Assembly (NCBI GenBank): GCA_029260765.1
Contig: JAJDCP010000173.1
Location: 1 to 64,000, forward strand
Source: Planctomycetota bacterium
GTDB taxonomy: Bacteria; Planctomycetota; J058; JAJDCP01
Direction: 5' to 3'
DNA: 64,000 nt
The notes under the pieces: model-generated
What the model saw: only the letters and a program-made list of their open reading frames with translations
Databases searched by the model: none
What the model was told of the DNA's origin: nothing
Program-made: the position numbers and the translations under genes
In this document: piece by piece, positions 1 through 9,452 of the stretch
Layout: every line of letters starts with the position of its first letter
How positions within the stretch are numbered: the first letter of the stretch is position 1

Positions 1-365
1 AGGACGAAGCCGTCGTCCTCGAACTGTGCCCGGAGCTCGGGCAGGGTCTTCAGCAACAGCTCTTGCCGGCCATTGCGCTCGCGGGTTGTCACCTGCTCGG
101 CACCGAAACGTTCGATCAGGGCCGCGAGGCGCTTGGGATTCAGCCGGCCCTTGGCTTTGACCGGGTACCACTTCTCACCCAGCTGCAGGATGTTGTGATC
201 GGACAGCACCAGGAAGTCGTAGCCGCGTTCTTTGTAGCCGTCGACCACCAGCTCCGGGGCCCCGTCGCCGTCGCTCCAGTAGGTATGGCTGTGGGTGTTT
301 CCGCGGTACCATTGTTGGGCGTAGCTGGTGGCCAGCAGGCAAAGGACCAGGGCAAATGTGCGCAT
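1..365 (-). CDS. Secreted PHP-domain phosphoesterase-like protein (3' part outside window)
   Basis: Only the first 121 codons are visible; the gene runs off the left edge. Residues 1-16 form a short hydrophobic signal peptide ending near SYAQ, so the protein is probably exported. It is followed at once by the PHP metal-binding signature: THSHTYWSDG with HxH at about residues 25-27, then LSDHN at 55-58. PHP proteins are metal-dependent phosphoesterases; secreted members (CehA/McbA type) are mostly uncharacterised hydrolases. The catalytic C-terminal half cannot be checked. It lies 148 nt downstream of the membrane glycosyltransferase on the same strand, so co-transcription is possible but not shown. 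Confidence 0.8.
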   Translation of the reverse strand, partial: MRTFALVLCLLATSYAQQWYRGNTHSHTYWSDGDGAPELVVDGYKERGYDFLVLSDHNILQLGEKWYPVKAKGRLNPKRLAALIERFGAEQVTTRERNGRQELLLKTLPELRAQFEDDGFV

Positions 366-513
366 GGCAGGCCTCGCAGATGGGGAATGGGCTTCCTGGT
401 TGCGTATGGGTCGGCGAAGAAAATCAAAGATGAACATCGAGACGTCCAGGCGCAAGTCCGGGCAGTATTCTTAGCCAGAGCCTGGATTCCCCCGTCAGGC
501 CCAACCTCTGCGG

Positions 514-2514
514 TCAGTCTTTGAGCTCCAATGCATAGACCGCGAAGCCGGGCCGCACGTCTCCTTTTACACCAGGCCTGGCGGCAACGAACAGCCGGTT
601 TTCGGCCTGCAACGCGGCGCGCGGCAATTGCACATCGAGCCAGAAGGCGCCTGCGGGTACCGCGGGCAGGTTGATGCGTTGCTGGCCGTTGAGCCGTATG
701 TAGCCCTCGTCGGCGGTATCCAGGCCCTCAACCAGGCAGCGGAGCTTGACAGTCGGGTTGGGTTTGCTCAGGTCGACGGCGAACTTCAGCTCGCGCGAGC
801 GCATCTGCCCGCCCTGGCCCACCTGCAACAGCAGCTTCCGTTTTCTTGTCAGGTCGGGGCGGTCCCAGCTGAGGATCATGAACCAGTCCGATGGGACGGC
901 GTTGAAGTGGTAGTCGAGATGCTGCTCCGCCCAAACCCGGGTGGGCTGATCGACATGGACAGTTCGCAAGAAGTTGTCGCCGATCAGCCAGCCGCGGGGA
1001 CGCAGCCGCACCGTCGCCTGCAGATCCTGCAGCGACGCCGCGGAGGTGCCGTCGAGGGGCCCGACCCCGAAGGCCTGCACGGCTCCGCTGCCCGGTTGCA
1101 CCGTCTGTTGGCGGAAAACGATGCTGTCGTCGCGGCGCAGATAGTAGTCGCTGGCCTGAGGCACGGTCGCGAGGATGGCGTCGTCGGGACCCAGATTTCG
1201 AGCCACATACGCGCACGCCGCACGCCAGTCCTTGAAAAAGATGTGAGCGAGCTCGATGGGCACGACGTTGCCGTGCCTGGAGGTGTTGAGCAGCTGCCAG
1301 ACTCCCTGCCAGGGGCCGGCGGCCATCAGCAAGGTCAGTCCCCCAGCCAGCATCAGCACACGCAGTCGGGCCGCGTCACGCCAAGCGGCGGGCAGGCGCC
1401 CTGCCAGAAGCAGGAGGATCTCGTGCAGTCCCCAGGCCATGGCGATCAAGAACAGCGGATAGCAGAACGTCAGGTAGCGGGGTTCGCACGGGTCGCGCAG
1501 AACGAAGCTGAGGAGCAGCAGCGGAGCGAGGAAGCTGCACGCCAGGAAGGCCGTGGCCCGTGGTCGCCGCCGCAGTCCCAGGAGCATGCCGGCCCAGCCG
1601 AGCAGCTGCAGCCAGCCCTGATCGGCGTGGAGCATCGCCAGGTAGCGTCGTAGGTTGTCGAAGCGTTCAGGGGAGCGTAGGGCCTGCCAGACGTTTGCCA
1701 GATCCGGCGTCAGCCATCGCAGCTGACCTTCGGAGAGCAACAGACCCGCCACGGTGCGTAGCACGCTTTGACCCGGTCCGGTGAAGAGCGAGGCCGCCAG
1801 CAAGACTCCCAGACCCGCCAGGAAGGCGTGGCGGTCGAGGATCGGTCGCTGCCGCCGCAGCCAGCGTGCGACCAGCACCGCCGTACCCCACGCGCTGAGA
1901 CCGAACAGCAGCAGGCCGCTCAGTTGATGGCTGAGGATCGCGAGTAGAGCGGCCCCGGCGAGCAGTCCCAGACCGCGGCCGTCGATGCCGCGCCGGGCCA
2001 GCCAGGAGCCGGCAGCCACAGGTTTCTTGTCGAAGGCCCAGAGAAAGCCGAGCAGCAAGAGCAGGCAGAACAGCTGCGCCGCGGCGTACATGCGCGCCAA
2101 CCGCGACCAGTGGACGCAGACCAGCGACAGGCATACCAGTGAGGCGGAGCACAGCCCGATCCACGCGTTGAGCAAGCGTCGGGCAAGAAGATAGGCGGCG
2201 GGAATGCACAGGGTTCCGTAGAGCACGCTCGGCAAACGCGCTGCGAAGTCGGAGACCCCGAGCACACCGAAAGACATCAACACACTGTACGTTTGCAGAA
2301 TGCCGTTCAGCCCCGGATCGACCGGAGCCAGCCGGCCTTCGAGATAGGCGCGCGCGGTCTGGGCGTGCACGAGCTCGTCGATCCAGAGGCTGAGGAACTC
2401 GAGCCGGTAGAGGCGCAAGCCCAGGCCGATCAGTGTGAGCAGCCCCACCAACCAGGGGGCCAGCCGCTTCAGACCGGGACCGAGCAAGGAGGGGGGGCCG
2501 GTGTCTTTCGGCAT
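514..2514 (-). CDS. GT-C family (GT39/ArnT-like) membrane glycosyltransferase
   Basis: A 666-residue polytopic membrane protein. The first membrane segment (about residues 20-38) is followed by LWIDELVHA, the acidic DE pair (residues 46-47) that GT-C enzymes such as ArnT and protein O-mannosyltransferases carry in their first periplasmic loop. About ten further hydrophobic segments follow up to residue 410, then a soluble periplasmic-type C-terminal domain. The family moves a sugar from a polyprenyl-phosphate donor to a lipid, glycan or protein at the outer face of the inner membrane; donor and acceptor cannot be read here. GGAAG lies just upstream of the ATG. It is divergent from the TPR gene across 125 nt. 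Confidence 0.8.
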   Translation of the reverse strand: MPKDTGPPSLLGPGLKRLAPWLVGLLTLIGLGLRLYRLEFLSLWIDELVHAQTARAYLEGRLAPVDPGLNGILQTYSVLMSFGVLGVSDFAARLPSVLYGTLCIPAAYLLARRLLNAWIGLCSASLVCLSLVCVHWSRLARMYAAAQLFCLLLLLGFLWAFDKKPVAAGSWLARRGIDGRGLGLLAGAALLAILSHQLSGLLLFGLSAWGTAVLVARWLRRQRPILDRHAFLAGLGVLLAASLFTGPGQSVLRTVAGLLLSEGQLRWLTPDLANVWQALRSPERFDNLRRYLAMLHADQGWLQLLGWAGMLLGLRRRPRATAFLACSFLAPLLLLSFVLRDPCEPRYLTFCYPLFLIAMAWGLHEILLLLAGRLPAAWRDAARLRVLMLAGGLTLLMAAGPWQGVWQLLNTSRHGNVVPIELAHIFFKDWRAACAYVARNLGPDDAILATVPQASDYYLRRDDSIVFRQQTVQPGSGAVQAFGVGPLDGTSAASLQDLQATVRLRPRGWLIGDNFLRTVHVDQPTRVWAEQHLDYHFNAVPSDWFMILSWDRPDLTRKRKLLLQVGQGGQMRSRELKFAVDLSKPNPTVKLRCLVEGLDTADEGYIRLNGQQRINLPAVPAGAFWLDVQLPRAALQAENRLFVAARPGVKGDVRPGFAVYALELKD

Positions 2515-2598
2515 CGGGCTTCCATGTCAAACGGAAACGGCACTTGTGCCGCAGCGTAGAGCGACATTGTCGGGCAGTGTGCTGCGGGATCGCCGCCA

Positions 2599-2607
2599 TG
2601 GTATCCT
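2599..2607 (+). promoter_or_regulatory. Possible extended -10 element (TGGTATCCT)
   Basis: TGn followed by TATCCT lies 33 nt before the proposed ATG of the TPR gene. No convincing -35 is visible. The TGn-TAnnnT pattern recurs upstream of several genes in this window. Confidence 0.3.
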
Positions 2608-2639
2608 GCAAGGCTTGCGGAGTCACCAGGGAGTCGGGA

Positions 2640-4829
2640 ATGAGCGGCCAGCTGCCGAGAAAACGCTGGAGACGGCTGGCAAACCGGGTCGAGCACGGGC
2701 TCGGCCAGCTGGTCTGGCTCGGAGAGGGAGCCGAGGCGCTGCCGCCAGCGTTGCCGGGCTGGCGACGGATCGAGCCGGATCCGCAGGCGCCAGCCATGGT
2801 CGGCCTGCTGCGGGCGCTGCTGGAGAGCATCGATGACCTCGAGCTGCAAAGCCCGCTGTCGTTGACGATTCCCCTCGCTAGCCTTCAGGGAGCCAGCCGC
2901 GGTGCGCTGGGCCGCCTCGACCCCAGGCTGCAGGGCTTCGCTGCCCCACCGACGACAGGCCCTAACGCGCAGCGTCTGGAGTGCTTTGCCGAAGCTCTGG
3001 CAGATCTGCTGGTCCAGTTGGCTCTGTTGCGTCCGACGCTGCTGTTGCTCGGGGATCTGAGCGGCTATGGGCGGAGCTTCTCGGTTTTCTTCGGCCAGCT
3101 GGTAGCACGCAGCCCGGCCAGCCGCCTGCTGGTTGTGTTTTCCGGCGAGCGACCCGACTGCCCGGCATTTACCGCCCTGCGGGAGGACGTGACGCGCGGC
3201 GATCTGCTGTGTCTGGGGCGAGCCGAGCGACGCACAGACAGGACCGAGCGACCTGAATTGGACCCGGTCGCTCTGCAACAGCTGGCGGCGTGCGATGAAG
3301 CTGCGCTGGCAGGTTGGCTGTTGGATCTGTTCTGCTTCGAGGCGGTTCTGGAGGTGGGCGATCCGGAGCGCATGGGGCAGGTGTTGCGCGGCGAAGCTCT
3401 GGCCGGCCTGGGTAGACACGCTCTGGCTGAGGAGTGTTTTCTGGCCGCTGGCGAAGGTCTGGCCAAGGAGGCCGGCGAAGAACAGCTCGAGCTCGTTCTG
3501 CTCAGGGCTGAGAATCAATGGCGTGCTGACCCCGCCGATCCCGCGGCCGTCGCTCTGCTCTTCGATGCTGTCGGAGAGCTGACTGCGGGACTCCTGGACC
3601 AGGAGGACTTCGAGCTCTACGAGAAGCTGACCTCAGGGAGTTTCCTCGCCGCCGAGACTGCTGGGCTCAAGAGCTCCGTCAGGTCAGCCGGCGGTCTTGC
3701 CCGGCTGTTCGCGGCCCTGCTGAGGATGTTGCCGCCAGGAGACGTTGAGCAGGCTGCGAGCGTCGCGCTGCATGGCATCGTGCTGGCCGCAAAGCTCGGC
3801 GATCGCGAGATTCTCGCGAGCTTGGCCAGCGACCATGCGGGCTTGCTGCTGCGGCAAGGGCGGCGAGCCTTGGCAGACGAGCTGCTGCGTTGGGTGGATT
3901 CGAACATCGAGGGTCTGGTCAGCCCAGCGTGCGGGCGGAAACTGCGTCTGCAGGCCGCGCGCCTCGCGATCGCGGGGGCTGAGCTCGAGCGGGCCGCCTC
4001 TCTGTTGGTCCAGGTCGGTCAGGGGGAGGGCGTGCCTGAGCTAGCGGTCGCCTGTGAAGCGGCATTGCTCTCCACGCAGGTGGCGCTGTGGCGCGGCGAG
4101 CTGCGGACGGCGCTTGAGCGGGGGCTGGCGACGCGCTTGCTGCTGCGCAACCGAAACGACCCCGAACGCGAAGCAAGCTGTCTGCTGGGTCTCGGTCGTG
4201 CCTATCTATTGCTGGGCAACGAAGCCCTGGCGGCGGACTGCAGCCGTCGTTGTAGCCAGCTGCGGGCGGACGTGTCTTCAGGGGTGCGGTTGGGCTGCGC
4301 GCGCTTGCAGGCCGAGCTGGCGATGGCTGCAGGGCGCCTGCCGGAGGCGTTGCCCCTGCTCAGCCCGGTGTTGAGCGAGCACGACGGGCTGGGAGTCGAG
4401 CACGGCCTTGCCTGGGCCTGTCTGGGGACCGCGCTGATCGGAGTCAGTGGTGGCGACCCGGCCGCCCTGCAAGAGCTCGCTCCGGTGCTGCAACAGGCTC
4501 TGGAGCGTTGCGTAGAGCAGGCCGAGGCCTTCCCACTGCTCGAGCCACGAGTGCTGCGCTTTCAGGGCTTGTTCCTGGCGGTCACCGGCGCCCGCGAGCA
4601 CGCGCTTGCCGGGCTCGAGGCCGCCCAACAGGCTGGTGTCCGCCGTGGCCTGCCCCTCGAGCAGGCCCGCGCGGCTCTCGAGCTCGCACGCTTGCGCCAC
4701 ATCTGGCGGGTCGGCAGCGCGCTTCCCTTGCTGGAGCAGGCCGAGCGCCTGTTGGTCGCCTGTGGGAGTCAGTATGACCTGCGGTTCTTGCAGCAGGTCC
4801 GCAGCCAGGTTTTTGTGGGATTGTCTTAG
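2640..4829 (+). CDS. Large TPR-like helical repeat protein of unknown function
   Basis: The chosen ATG gives 729 residues; the longer open frame from 2544 lacks a ribosome site and starts with non-protein-like sequence. There is no signal peptide or membrane segment. The whole C-terminal two thirds is Ala/Leu-rich helical sequence with TPR-like units, such as LGLGRAYLLLGNEALAADC and the ALPLL/ALEARR-type helices, as in the C-terminal arms of MalT- or adenylate-cyclase-like STAND regulators. No P-loop is present. It points at the CHAT-STAND-WD40 gene and is separated from it by 30 nt with a terminator hairpin. A scaffold or adaptor role is inference only. Confidence 0.65.
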   Translation: MSGQLPRKRWRRLANRVEHGLGQLVWLGEGAEALPPALPGWRRIEPDPQAPAMVGLLRALLESIDDLELQSPLSLTIPLASLQGASRGALGRLDPRLQGFAAPPTTGPNAQRLECFAEALADLLVQLALLRPTLLLLGDLSGYGRSFSVFFGQLVARSPASRLLVVFSGERPDCPAFTALREDVTRGDLLCLGRAERRTDRTERPELDPVALQQLAACDEAALAGWLLDLFCFEAVLEVGDPERMGQVLRGEALAGLGRHALAEECFLAAGEGLAKEAGEEQLELVLLRAENQWRADPADPAAVALLFDAVGELTAGLLDQEDFELYEKLTSGSFLAAETAGLKSSVRSAGGLARLFAALLRMLPPGDVEQAASVALHGIVLAAKLGDREILASLASDHAGLLLRQGRRALADELLRWVDSNIEGLVSPACGRKLRLQAARLAIAGAELERAASLLVQVGQGEGVPELAVACEAALLSTQVALWRGELRTALERGLATRLLLRNRNDPEREASCLLGLGRAYLLLGNEALAADCSRRCSQLRADVSSGVRLGCARLQAELAMAAGRLPEALPLLSPVLSEHDGLGVEHGLAWACLGTALIGVSGGDPAALQELAPVLQQALERCVEQAEAFPLLEPRVLRFQGLFLAVTGAREHALAGLEAAQQAGVRRGLPLEQARAALELARLRHIWRVGSALPLLEQAERLLVACGSQYDLRFLQQVRSQVFVGLS

Positions 4830-4844
4830 TGGTTGGGGCTCGGC

Positions 4845-4861
4845 AGCCGCAGTCTGCGGCT
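4845..4861. terminator. Stem-loop between convergent genes
   Basis: A perfect 7-bp stem AGCCGCA / TGCGGCT with a 3-nt loop sits between the stop at 4829 and the stop of the opposing gene at 4860. It is symmetric, so it could serve both genes; there is no clear T-run. Confidence 0.4.
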
Positions 4862-7800
4862 ACTCGTTGAGGAAGCGCCGCCGCAGGTCGGCGCTGAGCC
4901 GCGTACGCATCTGTTTCAGGAACGCATGCAGCGACGCCGTAGAGATCCGCCAAAGCACCGCGGCATCCCCGCTGACGGTGAGGACGGTGTCGCCTTGCGG
5001 ACTGAAATGCGCGATCAACACCTCTTCGCGATGCCTCAACAACAAGGGCTCGCCCCCGTCCAGGGGCCAGATCCTGGCGCTACGGTCGTCTGACGCGGTG
5101 ACCAGCTGCTTGCCATCGGGGCTGAACTCGGCCGACCACAGGGGACCGTGGTGGCCTTCGAAGCGTCTGGCCGGTGTCTCGTCCCGCAGGGACCAGACCC
5201 GGGCGATGCCGTCGTCGCAGGCTGTGGCCAGAGACTGTCCATCGGGGCTGAGTTGCGCGGCCCAGAGCTTCGCTTCGCCCTCGCGCAAGATCCGTGGCTC
5301 TCCACCATCGACGGGCCAGACCCTGGCGGCACCGTCGAAACAGGCGGTCAAGAGCTGGCTCCCATCGGGACTGAAGCCCGCAAACAACAGTTTGTCCGGA
5401 TGCTCGAGTAGCCGCAGCTCGCCATAGCCGTCGCCGGCCCAAAGGCGGACCTTTCCACTCTGGGAAGCCGTCGCCAAGAGCGTGCCATCGGGACTGAATT
5501 CGACGCTGATCAGCGGGTCGCGTCCGGTCTGGAAGGCGCGTCCTTGCCCAGGTTCTGCCACGTTCCACAGGCGCGCCGTGCCATCGTAGGAGGCGGTTGC
5601 GATGTGGCGGCCGTCGGGGCTGAAGGAGGCCGTCGAGATCAGCCGCCGGTGGCCGCGCAGAAGTTGGGGCTCGCCGTGATCGGAGAGCGACCACAAGCGC
5701 GCGGTGCCGTCGGGGGCCGCCGTCAGGATATGCTCTCCTGCGGGGCTGAACTGCGCGAGCGAGCAGAAATACCCGCTGCGACCGAAGGGCAGTCCTCCCG
5801 GTCCCCCGAGGGCTTGATTGTGACCGGAGCCGTCGGTGTTCCAGATCTCCGCAGCTCCGTCGAGGGACACCGTGAGCACCCGCTGGCCATCGGGGCTGAA
5901 CTGGGCGATGCGCACCCGGCTCATATGGTGCAGATAGAGTGGATGCTGCTGGCCGTCCGCGAACCACAGACGCAGCGTCGGCCCGCTCGATCCCTGCTTG
6001 CGCCCCTCCTGCGTCCCGCGAAGCAGCAGGTTGATCGCGGCCTGACGCCACTCTTCGATCTTCTCTGGCGCTCGCACTTCGGCCAGGAACTGTGCGGCAT
6101 GGAGAGGATCGCTCTCGCGCAACAGATAGTAGGCTCGCATGCAGAGTGCATCGCGCCAGCCCACCTGTTCTGGGCTCGCCGCTTTCTCGCTCGCCTCGAG
6201 CAGGGCGGTCACTTCGCTGGGGAAGGGGCTGTCGCTGCGGCTCTGCAGATACCGGGCGTAGCCCAGTTGGTTGCCACGCAGTAGCGCGCCCTCGGCAGAA
6301 TCGGACTCAGCATGCTGCCATTGGGCTGCCTGCTGCCGCAGCCGCGCCAGTTGGTCCCAGAAGGCGCGTTCCTGCCGCACCCAGGTGCCCAACTCGGGCC
6401 AGAAACGCAGCAGCACGTCATGAGCCAACTCGACCCGGGGTCGTGTACTTCCGCTACGATACAACAGTCCGAGCTCGCCCAGGTGCTCAAGTACCGGGTC
6501 GAGGGCCGCACCCAGCTCATTGCGCAGGCGTTCGACGGACCGCGCCCGGCCGGTGAAGGGCAGCGCATCGGGACGCGTATCGACCAGCGCGAGCAACAGA
6601 CGTCGGGCGGTCTGGCGCAGCGCGCTGCCCTGGATCTCGCCGAGCGCGCGCGACACAAGAGCACGCAACGGGGCCTCGAGCGGGTCGCTGAAGTCGGGCT
6701 CGAGCTTGCTCTTCCAGCGCGCGCGCCAGAGTTGATCCAGGGCCAACTGCAGCAAGGGCAGGCCCCAGGAGCGTGAGGCGGCTTCGGAGGTCAGCAGCTC
6801 GATGGCATCTTCGTCGAGCTCGAGGCCGACCAGCTGTGCAGGGGCCTCGATGATCTCGCGCAGCTCGTGCTTGACCATGGGCGCCAACCACATGCGGTGG
6901 GAGTGGCTGGTGTAGACCAGGCTGGCCAGGTCGGGACGGCGGCCGCCGCTCCCGGGAAGATCGGCGAAGCGGCTGGCGTGGTCGGCGCGTAGCACCGCCA
7001 GCACAGTCACTCCCTGCATCTCAGAGACCTGCCACAGCACGTCGAGGAAGTTCTCGCACTCGGCCTCGGTGTTCCAGGCGCTGAACAGCTGTTCGAGGGG
7101 GTCGACCACCAACAGTGCCCGCAGCGTGGGCTCGGGCTGCCACTGGCGCAGGAAGATGGTCAGCGCGTGCAGCCCGGGGCTGTCGGGGCGCAGCCGATGC
7201 AGCTGCCAGCGGCGCTGACTCCCCCCTTCATTGCGCAGCTGAGGAAGCAGGCCGGCCTGGACGAGTGAGGTCTTGCCTGTGCCTGAGGCGCCGACCAGAA
7301 TCTGAAACCCTGGCCTCTTGCTCTCGGCCGCCTCGATCGTGCGCCACAAGAGCTCATGGCGTTCGGCCTGGCGTCCAAAATAGAAGCGTTCGTAGTCTTC
7401 GCTGAAATGAAGCAGGCCCCGAAAGGGGCGGAACTCGATCGGCCGCAGATCGCGTTGCGGTCCGAAGTACTGCAATGCCGCCCAGCCCAGGGCCGCCGAG
7501 TGCTCGACCAGCCGCTCGCGGACGTGGCGTACGGCTGTTTGCAAGGGCCTCAGTTTCTCGAGCAGTTGAAGGTATAGATTCTCGGCAACCACGATCGTAT
7601 CTGACGGGACCATCGGAAAGCGGTGGCTGAGGACAGCTTTGACGCCGACCGCTCGCAAAGCGGCGCCAAAATCGGCCATCGTCTGGTTGAGCTCATGGTC
7701 TTTGCGGCTGACAGCAGACAAGACGACCAGTTGCAGACAAGAAGCCACCGGAGCGAGTAGGCTGGCAAGGCCCGCGCTGCCGACGATCGCTTCTTCTTCG

Positions 7801-8549
7801 TCCCCGTCGGGGTGCCAGCGCAAGCCAAAGCCCTCGCTGGGGCCGGCCTGGCGGTGGGCTTGGCAGAGGATGTGCAGCACGGCGGGCGTGGGCTGCTTGC
7901 GGAGGGCAGCGCTCAGCCGTTTGCGCGACAACCTGGCGAGCACATCGTCAGGGCTCAACTCGAGCTTGGCTGCCGCGCAGGCCCGCGCGACGGCGGCCTG
8001 GTGGTGAGGATGGGGCACGCCGGGCTCGAAGTCGGCGAATGCGAAGAGGATGCGGCCCCCTTCGGCGTTCTGCTGCCCGCTGGGTTGCGGAAGAGGCTTG
8101 ACGAGCTGCCGCGCCAGCGCGCCGTCCTGGGGTGCTTCGGGAGCCTCGGCATCATCCGGGCTGGCTGCCTCGCTGCGCCGCACATAACGCACGAGCAGGC
8201 GGGGGATGTTCCCCAGCCGGGGGCCGCTGCCGCCCAGCCGCATCAACTCCCAGGGCAGGGCGAAGAAGCTGGCGGTTTCGGCCTGGACGCGCAGCGTACA
8301 CACCGCGCCCTGCTCGAGCGCCTTTTCCAGCTCCAGCTCTGCCTGTTCCCAGCCCGCAGGCAGCAGTGCCTCGCGCAGGCCTTCTCCAAGTTGGCGTGCA
8401 GTCTGAGGATCCTCACGGCCCCAGACCAACATTTGGCGGAACTGAGGCAGGGCCTGCCATTGGAAATCGAAAGGGACAGGGGGGTTGTCCTGCACGCGCA
8501 CCAGCAGGGAATCTGTCTCCGGCACGCACTCGAGGGTGATGTGGGTCAT
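4860..8549 (-). CDS. Pseudo-CHAT / nSTAND NTPase / WD40 propeller protein
   Basis: Starting at MTHI, the protein has 1229 residues; an ATG 18 nt upstream is the alternative start. Residues about 165-360 read as a CHAT (caspase-like) domain: LHILCQAHRQ keeps a His (232) where CHAT proteins have H-G, but the nucleophile strand VVLSAV ends in Val280 where active CHAT proteases have Cys (LSAC). A STAND-type NTPase follows: FYFGRQAE, Walker A GASGTGKTS at 420-428 and a Walker B-like VVDPLEQLF. The C-terminal about 350 residues hold eight WD40 repeats, each with FSPDG and DG.ARLW-like motifs. CHAT-STAND-WD40 proteins are typical of bacterial conflict/programmed-death NLR-like systems. Ligand sensing by the propeller is inferred; proteolysis looks lost. 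Confidence 0.85.
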   Translation of the reverse strand: MTHITLECVPETDSLLVRVQDNPPVPFDFQWQALPQFRQMLVWGREDPQTARQLGEGLREALLPAGWEQAELELEKALEQGAVCTLRVQAETASFFALPWELMRLGGSGPRLGNIPRLLVRYVRRSEAASPDDAEAPEAPQDGALARQLVKPLPQPSGQQNAEGGRILFAFADFEPGVPHPHHQAAVARACAAAKLELSPDDVLARLSRKRLSAALRKQPTPAVLHILCQAHRQAGPSEGFGLRWHPDGDEEEAIVGSAGLASLLAPVASCLQLVVLSAVSRKDHELNQTMADFGAALRAVGVKAVLSHRFPMVPSDTIVVAENLYLQLLEKLRPLQTAVRHVRERLVEHSAALGWAALQYFGPQRDLRPIEFRPFRGLLHFSEDYERFYFGRQAERHELLWRTIEAAESKRPGFQILVGASGTGKTSLVQAGLLPQLRNEGGSQRRWQLHRLRPDSPGLHALTIFLRQWQPEPTLRALLVVDPLEQLFSAWNTEAECENFLDVLWQVSEMQGVTVLAVLRADHASRFADLPGSGGRRPDLASLVYTSHSHRMWLAPMVKHELREIIEAPAQLVGLELDEDAIELLTSEAASRSWGLPLLQLALDQLWRARWKSKLEPDFSDPLEAPLRALVSRALGEIQGSALRQTARRLLLALVDTRPDALPFTGRARSVERLRNELGAALDPVLEHLGELGLLYRSGSTRPRVELAHDVLLRFWPELGTWVRQERAFWDQLARLRQQAAQWQHAESDSAEGALLRGNQLGYARYLQSRSDSPFPSEVTALLEASEKAASPEQVGWRDALCMRAYYLLRESDPLHAAQFLAEVRAPEKIEEWRQAAINLLLRGTQEGRKQGSSGPTLRLWFADGQQHPLYLHHMSRVRIAQFSPDGQRVLTVSLDGAAEIWNTDGSGHNQALGGPGGLPFGRSGYFCSLAQFSPAGEHILTAAPDGTARLWSLSDHGEPQLLRGHRRLISTASFSPDGRHIATASYDGTARLWNVAEPGQGRAFQTGRDPLISVEFSPDGTLLATASQSGKVRLWAGDGYGELRLLEHPDKLLFAGFSPDGSQLLTACFDGAARVWPVDGGEPRILREGEAKLWAAQLSPDGQSLATACDDGIARVWSLRDETPARRFEGHHGPLWSAEFSPDGKQLVTASDDRSARIWPLDGGEPLLLRHREEVLIAHFSPQGDTVLTVSGDAAVLWRISTASLHAFLKQMRTRLSADLRRRFLNE

Positions 8550-8586
8550 CGCCAGACCAGACCTCATGTGGGGGGAAGCCTGTTCG

Positions 8587-8595
8587 AGTGTACCA
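8587..8595 (-). promoter_or_regulatory. Possible extended -10 for the CHAT-STAND-WD40 gene
   Basis: On the minus strand TGGTACACT lies about 40 nt upstream of the MTHI start, with a weak TTTCGA 17 nt further upstream. An inverted repeat CAGCTC-TAT-GAGCTG (8620-8634) sits just above it and could be an operator. Confidence 0.35.
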
Positions 8596-8679
8596 CGCCA
8601 GCTCGAGGCTCGAAAGCCGCAGCTCTATGAGCTGTAGGACGAAGAAATCCGGCAGTCCGTGCATTTCGGGGCGGGCCTC

Positions 8680-8688
8680 TGCTATTCT
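8680..8688 (+). promoter_or_regulatory. Possible extended -10 for the GYGQ membrane protein
   Basis: TGCTATTCT lies 40 nt upstream of the ATG at 8728; no clear -35. It is back-to-back with the element at 8587-8595 in the divergent spacer. Confidence 0.35.
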
Positions 8689-8727
8689 CTGTGCTCGTGA
8701 GGCAGTGCATCAACGGGAGAGATCTGC

Positions 8728-9375
8728 ATGCATGGACAGAATCCGCCCGGGGGCGAACATCAGCCGGATGGTTACGGACAGCCAGGCGGCTACGGGCAGC
8801 AGCCAGGCGGCTACGGGCAGCCCTCGGCTGGGCATGGGCAACAGCCGGCTGGGCATGGGCAACCGGAAGGGTACGTGCAACCCGAGGGCTACGGCGCCCA
8901 GGGCCAGGTGTATGGCTTGGCAGGGATCGTGCGTCAGGTCCCGATTCTGGCTGTGCTGCTGATCGTCCAAGGTGGTCTGGAATCTCTGATGGGGCTGATG
9001 TTGGGAGCACTCGGTCCGATGATGTTTGCGCTCATGGAGCAGCAGGGCACTGGCCCCCAGCCGCCTCCGGGGATGCCGAACATGCAGAATATCATGACCA
9101 TCACGTACATTGTCCTGGGGCTGGTGATTCTTGCTTGTGGCATCCTGAAGGTCGTCGCCGGCATCCGCAATTTACGCTACCGCGGCAGAACTCTCGGCAT
9201 CATCGCTTGTTTCTCGGGTTTGGGCATGTTCCTGGGCGGTTGTTACTGCCTTCCGACTGCAATCGCTTTGATGGTTTATGGCCTGGTCGTCTATTTTAAC
9301 GGAGATGTGGCCAGAGCCTTCGAAATGGCGGATGAAGGCTATACGGCTGAGCAGATCAAAGGCTGCGTCTATTGA
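8728..9375 (+). CDS. Membrane protein with Gly/Gln/Tyr/Pro low-complexity N-terminus
   Basis: A 215-residue protein with a good ribosome site (GGGAGAG) before the ATG. Residues 1-60 are low-complexity, built from irregular GYGQP/GHGQQ units with no charged core. From about residue 65 come four hydrophobic segments (about 72-100, 125-145, 157-172 and 176-190), then a short charged tail ending AEQIKGCVY. The architecture, a disordered Pro/Gly-rich cytosolic head plus a small membrane bundle, resembles uncharacterised DUF4190/TM2-like proteins that often neighbour signalling kinases. No enzymatic motif is visible. It sits 77 nt upstream of the FHA-kinase gene on the same strand, so the head may be a kinase substrate or scaffold (inference). 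Confidence 0.7.
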   Translation: MHGQNPPGGEHQPDGYGQPGGYGQQPGGYGQPSAGHGQQPAGHGQPEGYVQPEGYGAQGQVYGLAGIVRQVPILAVLLIVQGGLESLMGLMLGALGPMMFALMEQQGTGPQPPPGMPNMQNIMTITYIVLGLVILACGILKVVAGIRNLRYRGRTLGIIACFSGLGMFLGGCYCLPTAIALMVYGLVVYFNGDVARAFEMADEGYTAEQIKGCVY

Positions 9376-9452
9376 AGCGCTCGCGGGGACCGGCCGTCTG
9401 TTGAGCGGATGACGGTGCGTCTGGTGGGCGTGCCTGGCCGAAGCGGTGGAAC

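Noticed and set aside
2544..2639. N-terminal extension of the TPR protein (MCRSVERHC...)
   Set aside because: Cys/Arg-rich, non-conserved-looking sequence with no ribosome site; it would also span the predicted -10 element.
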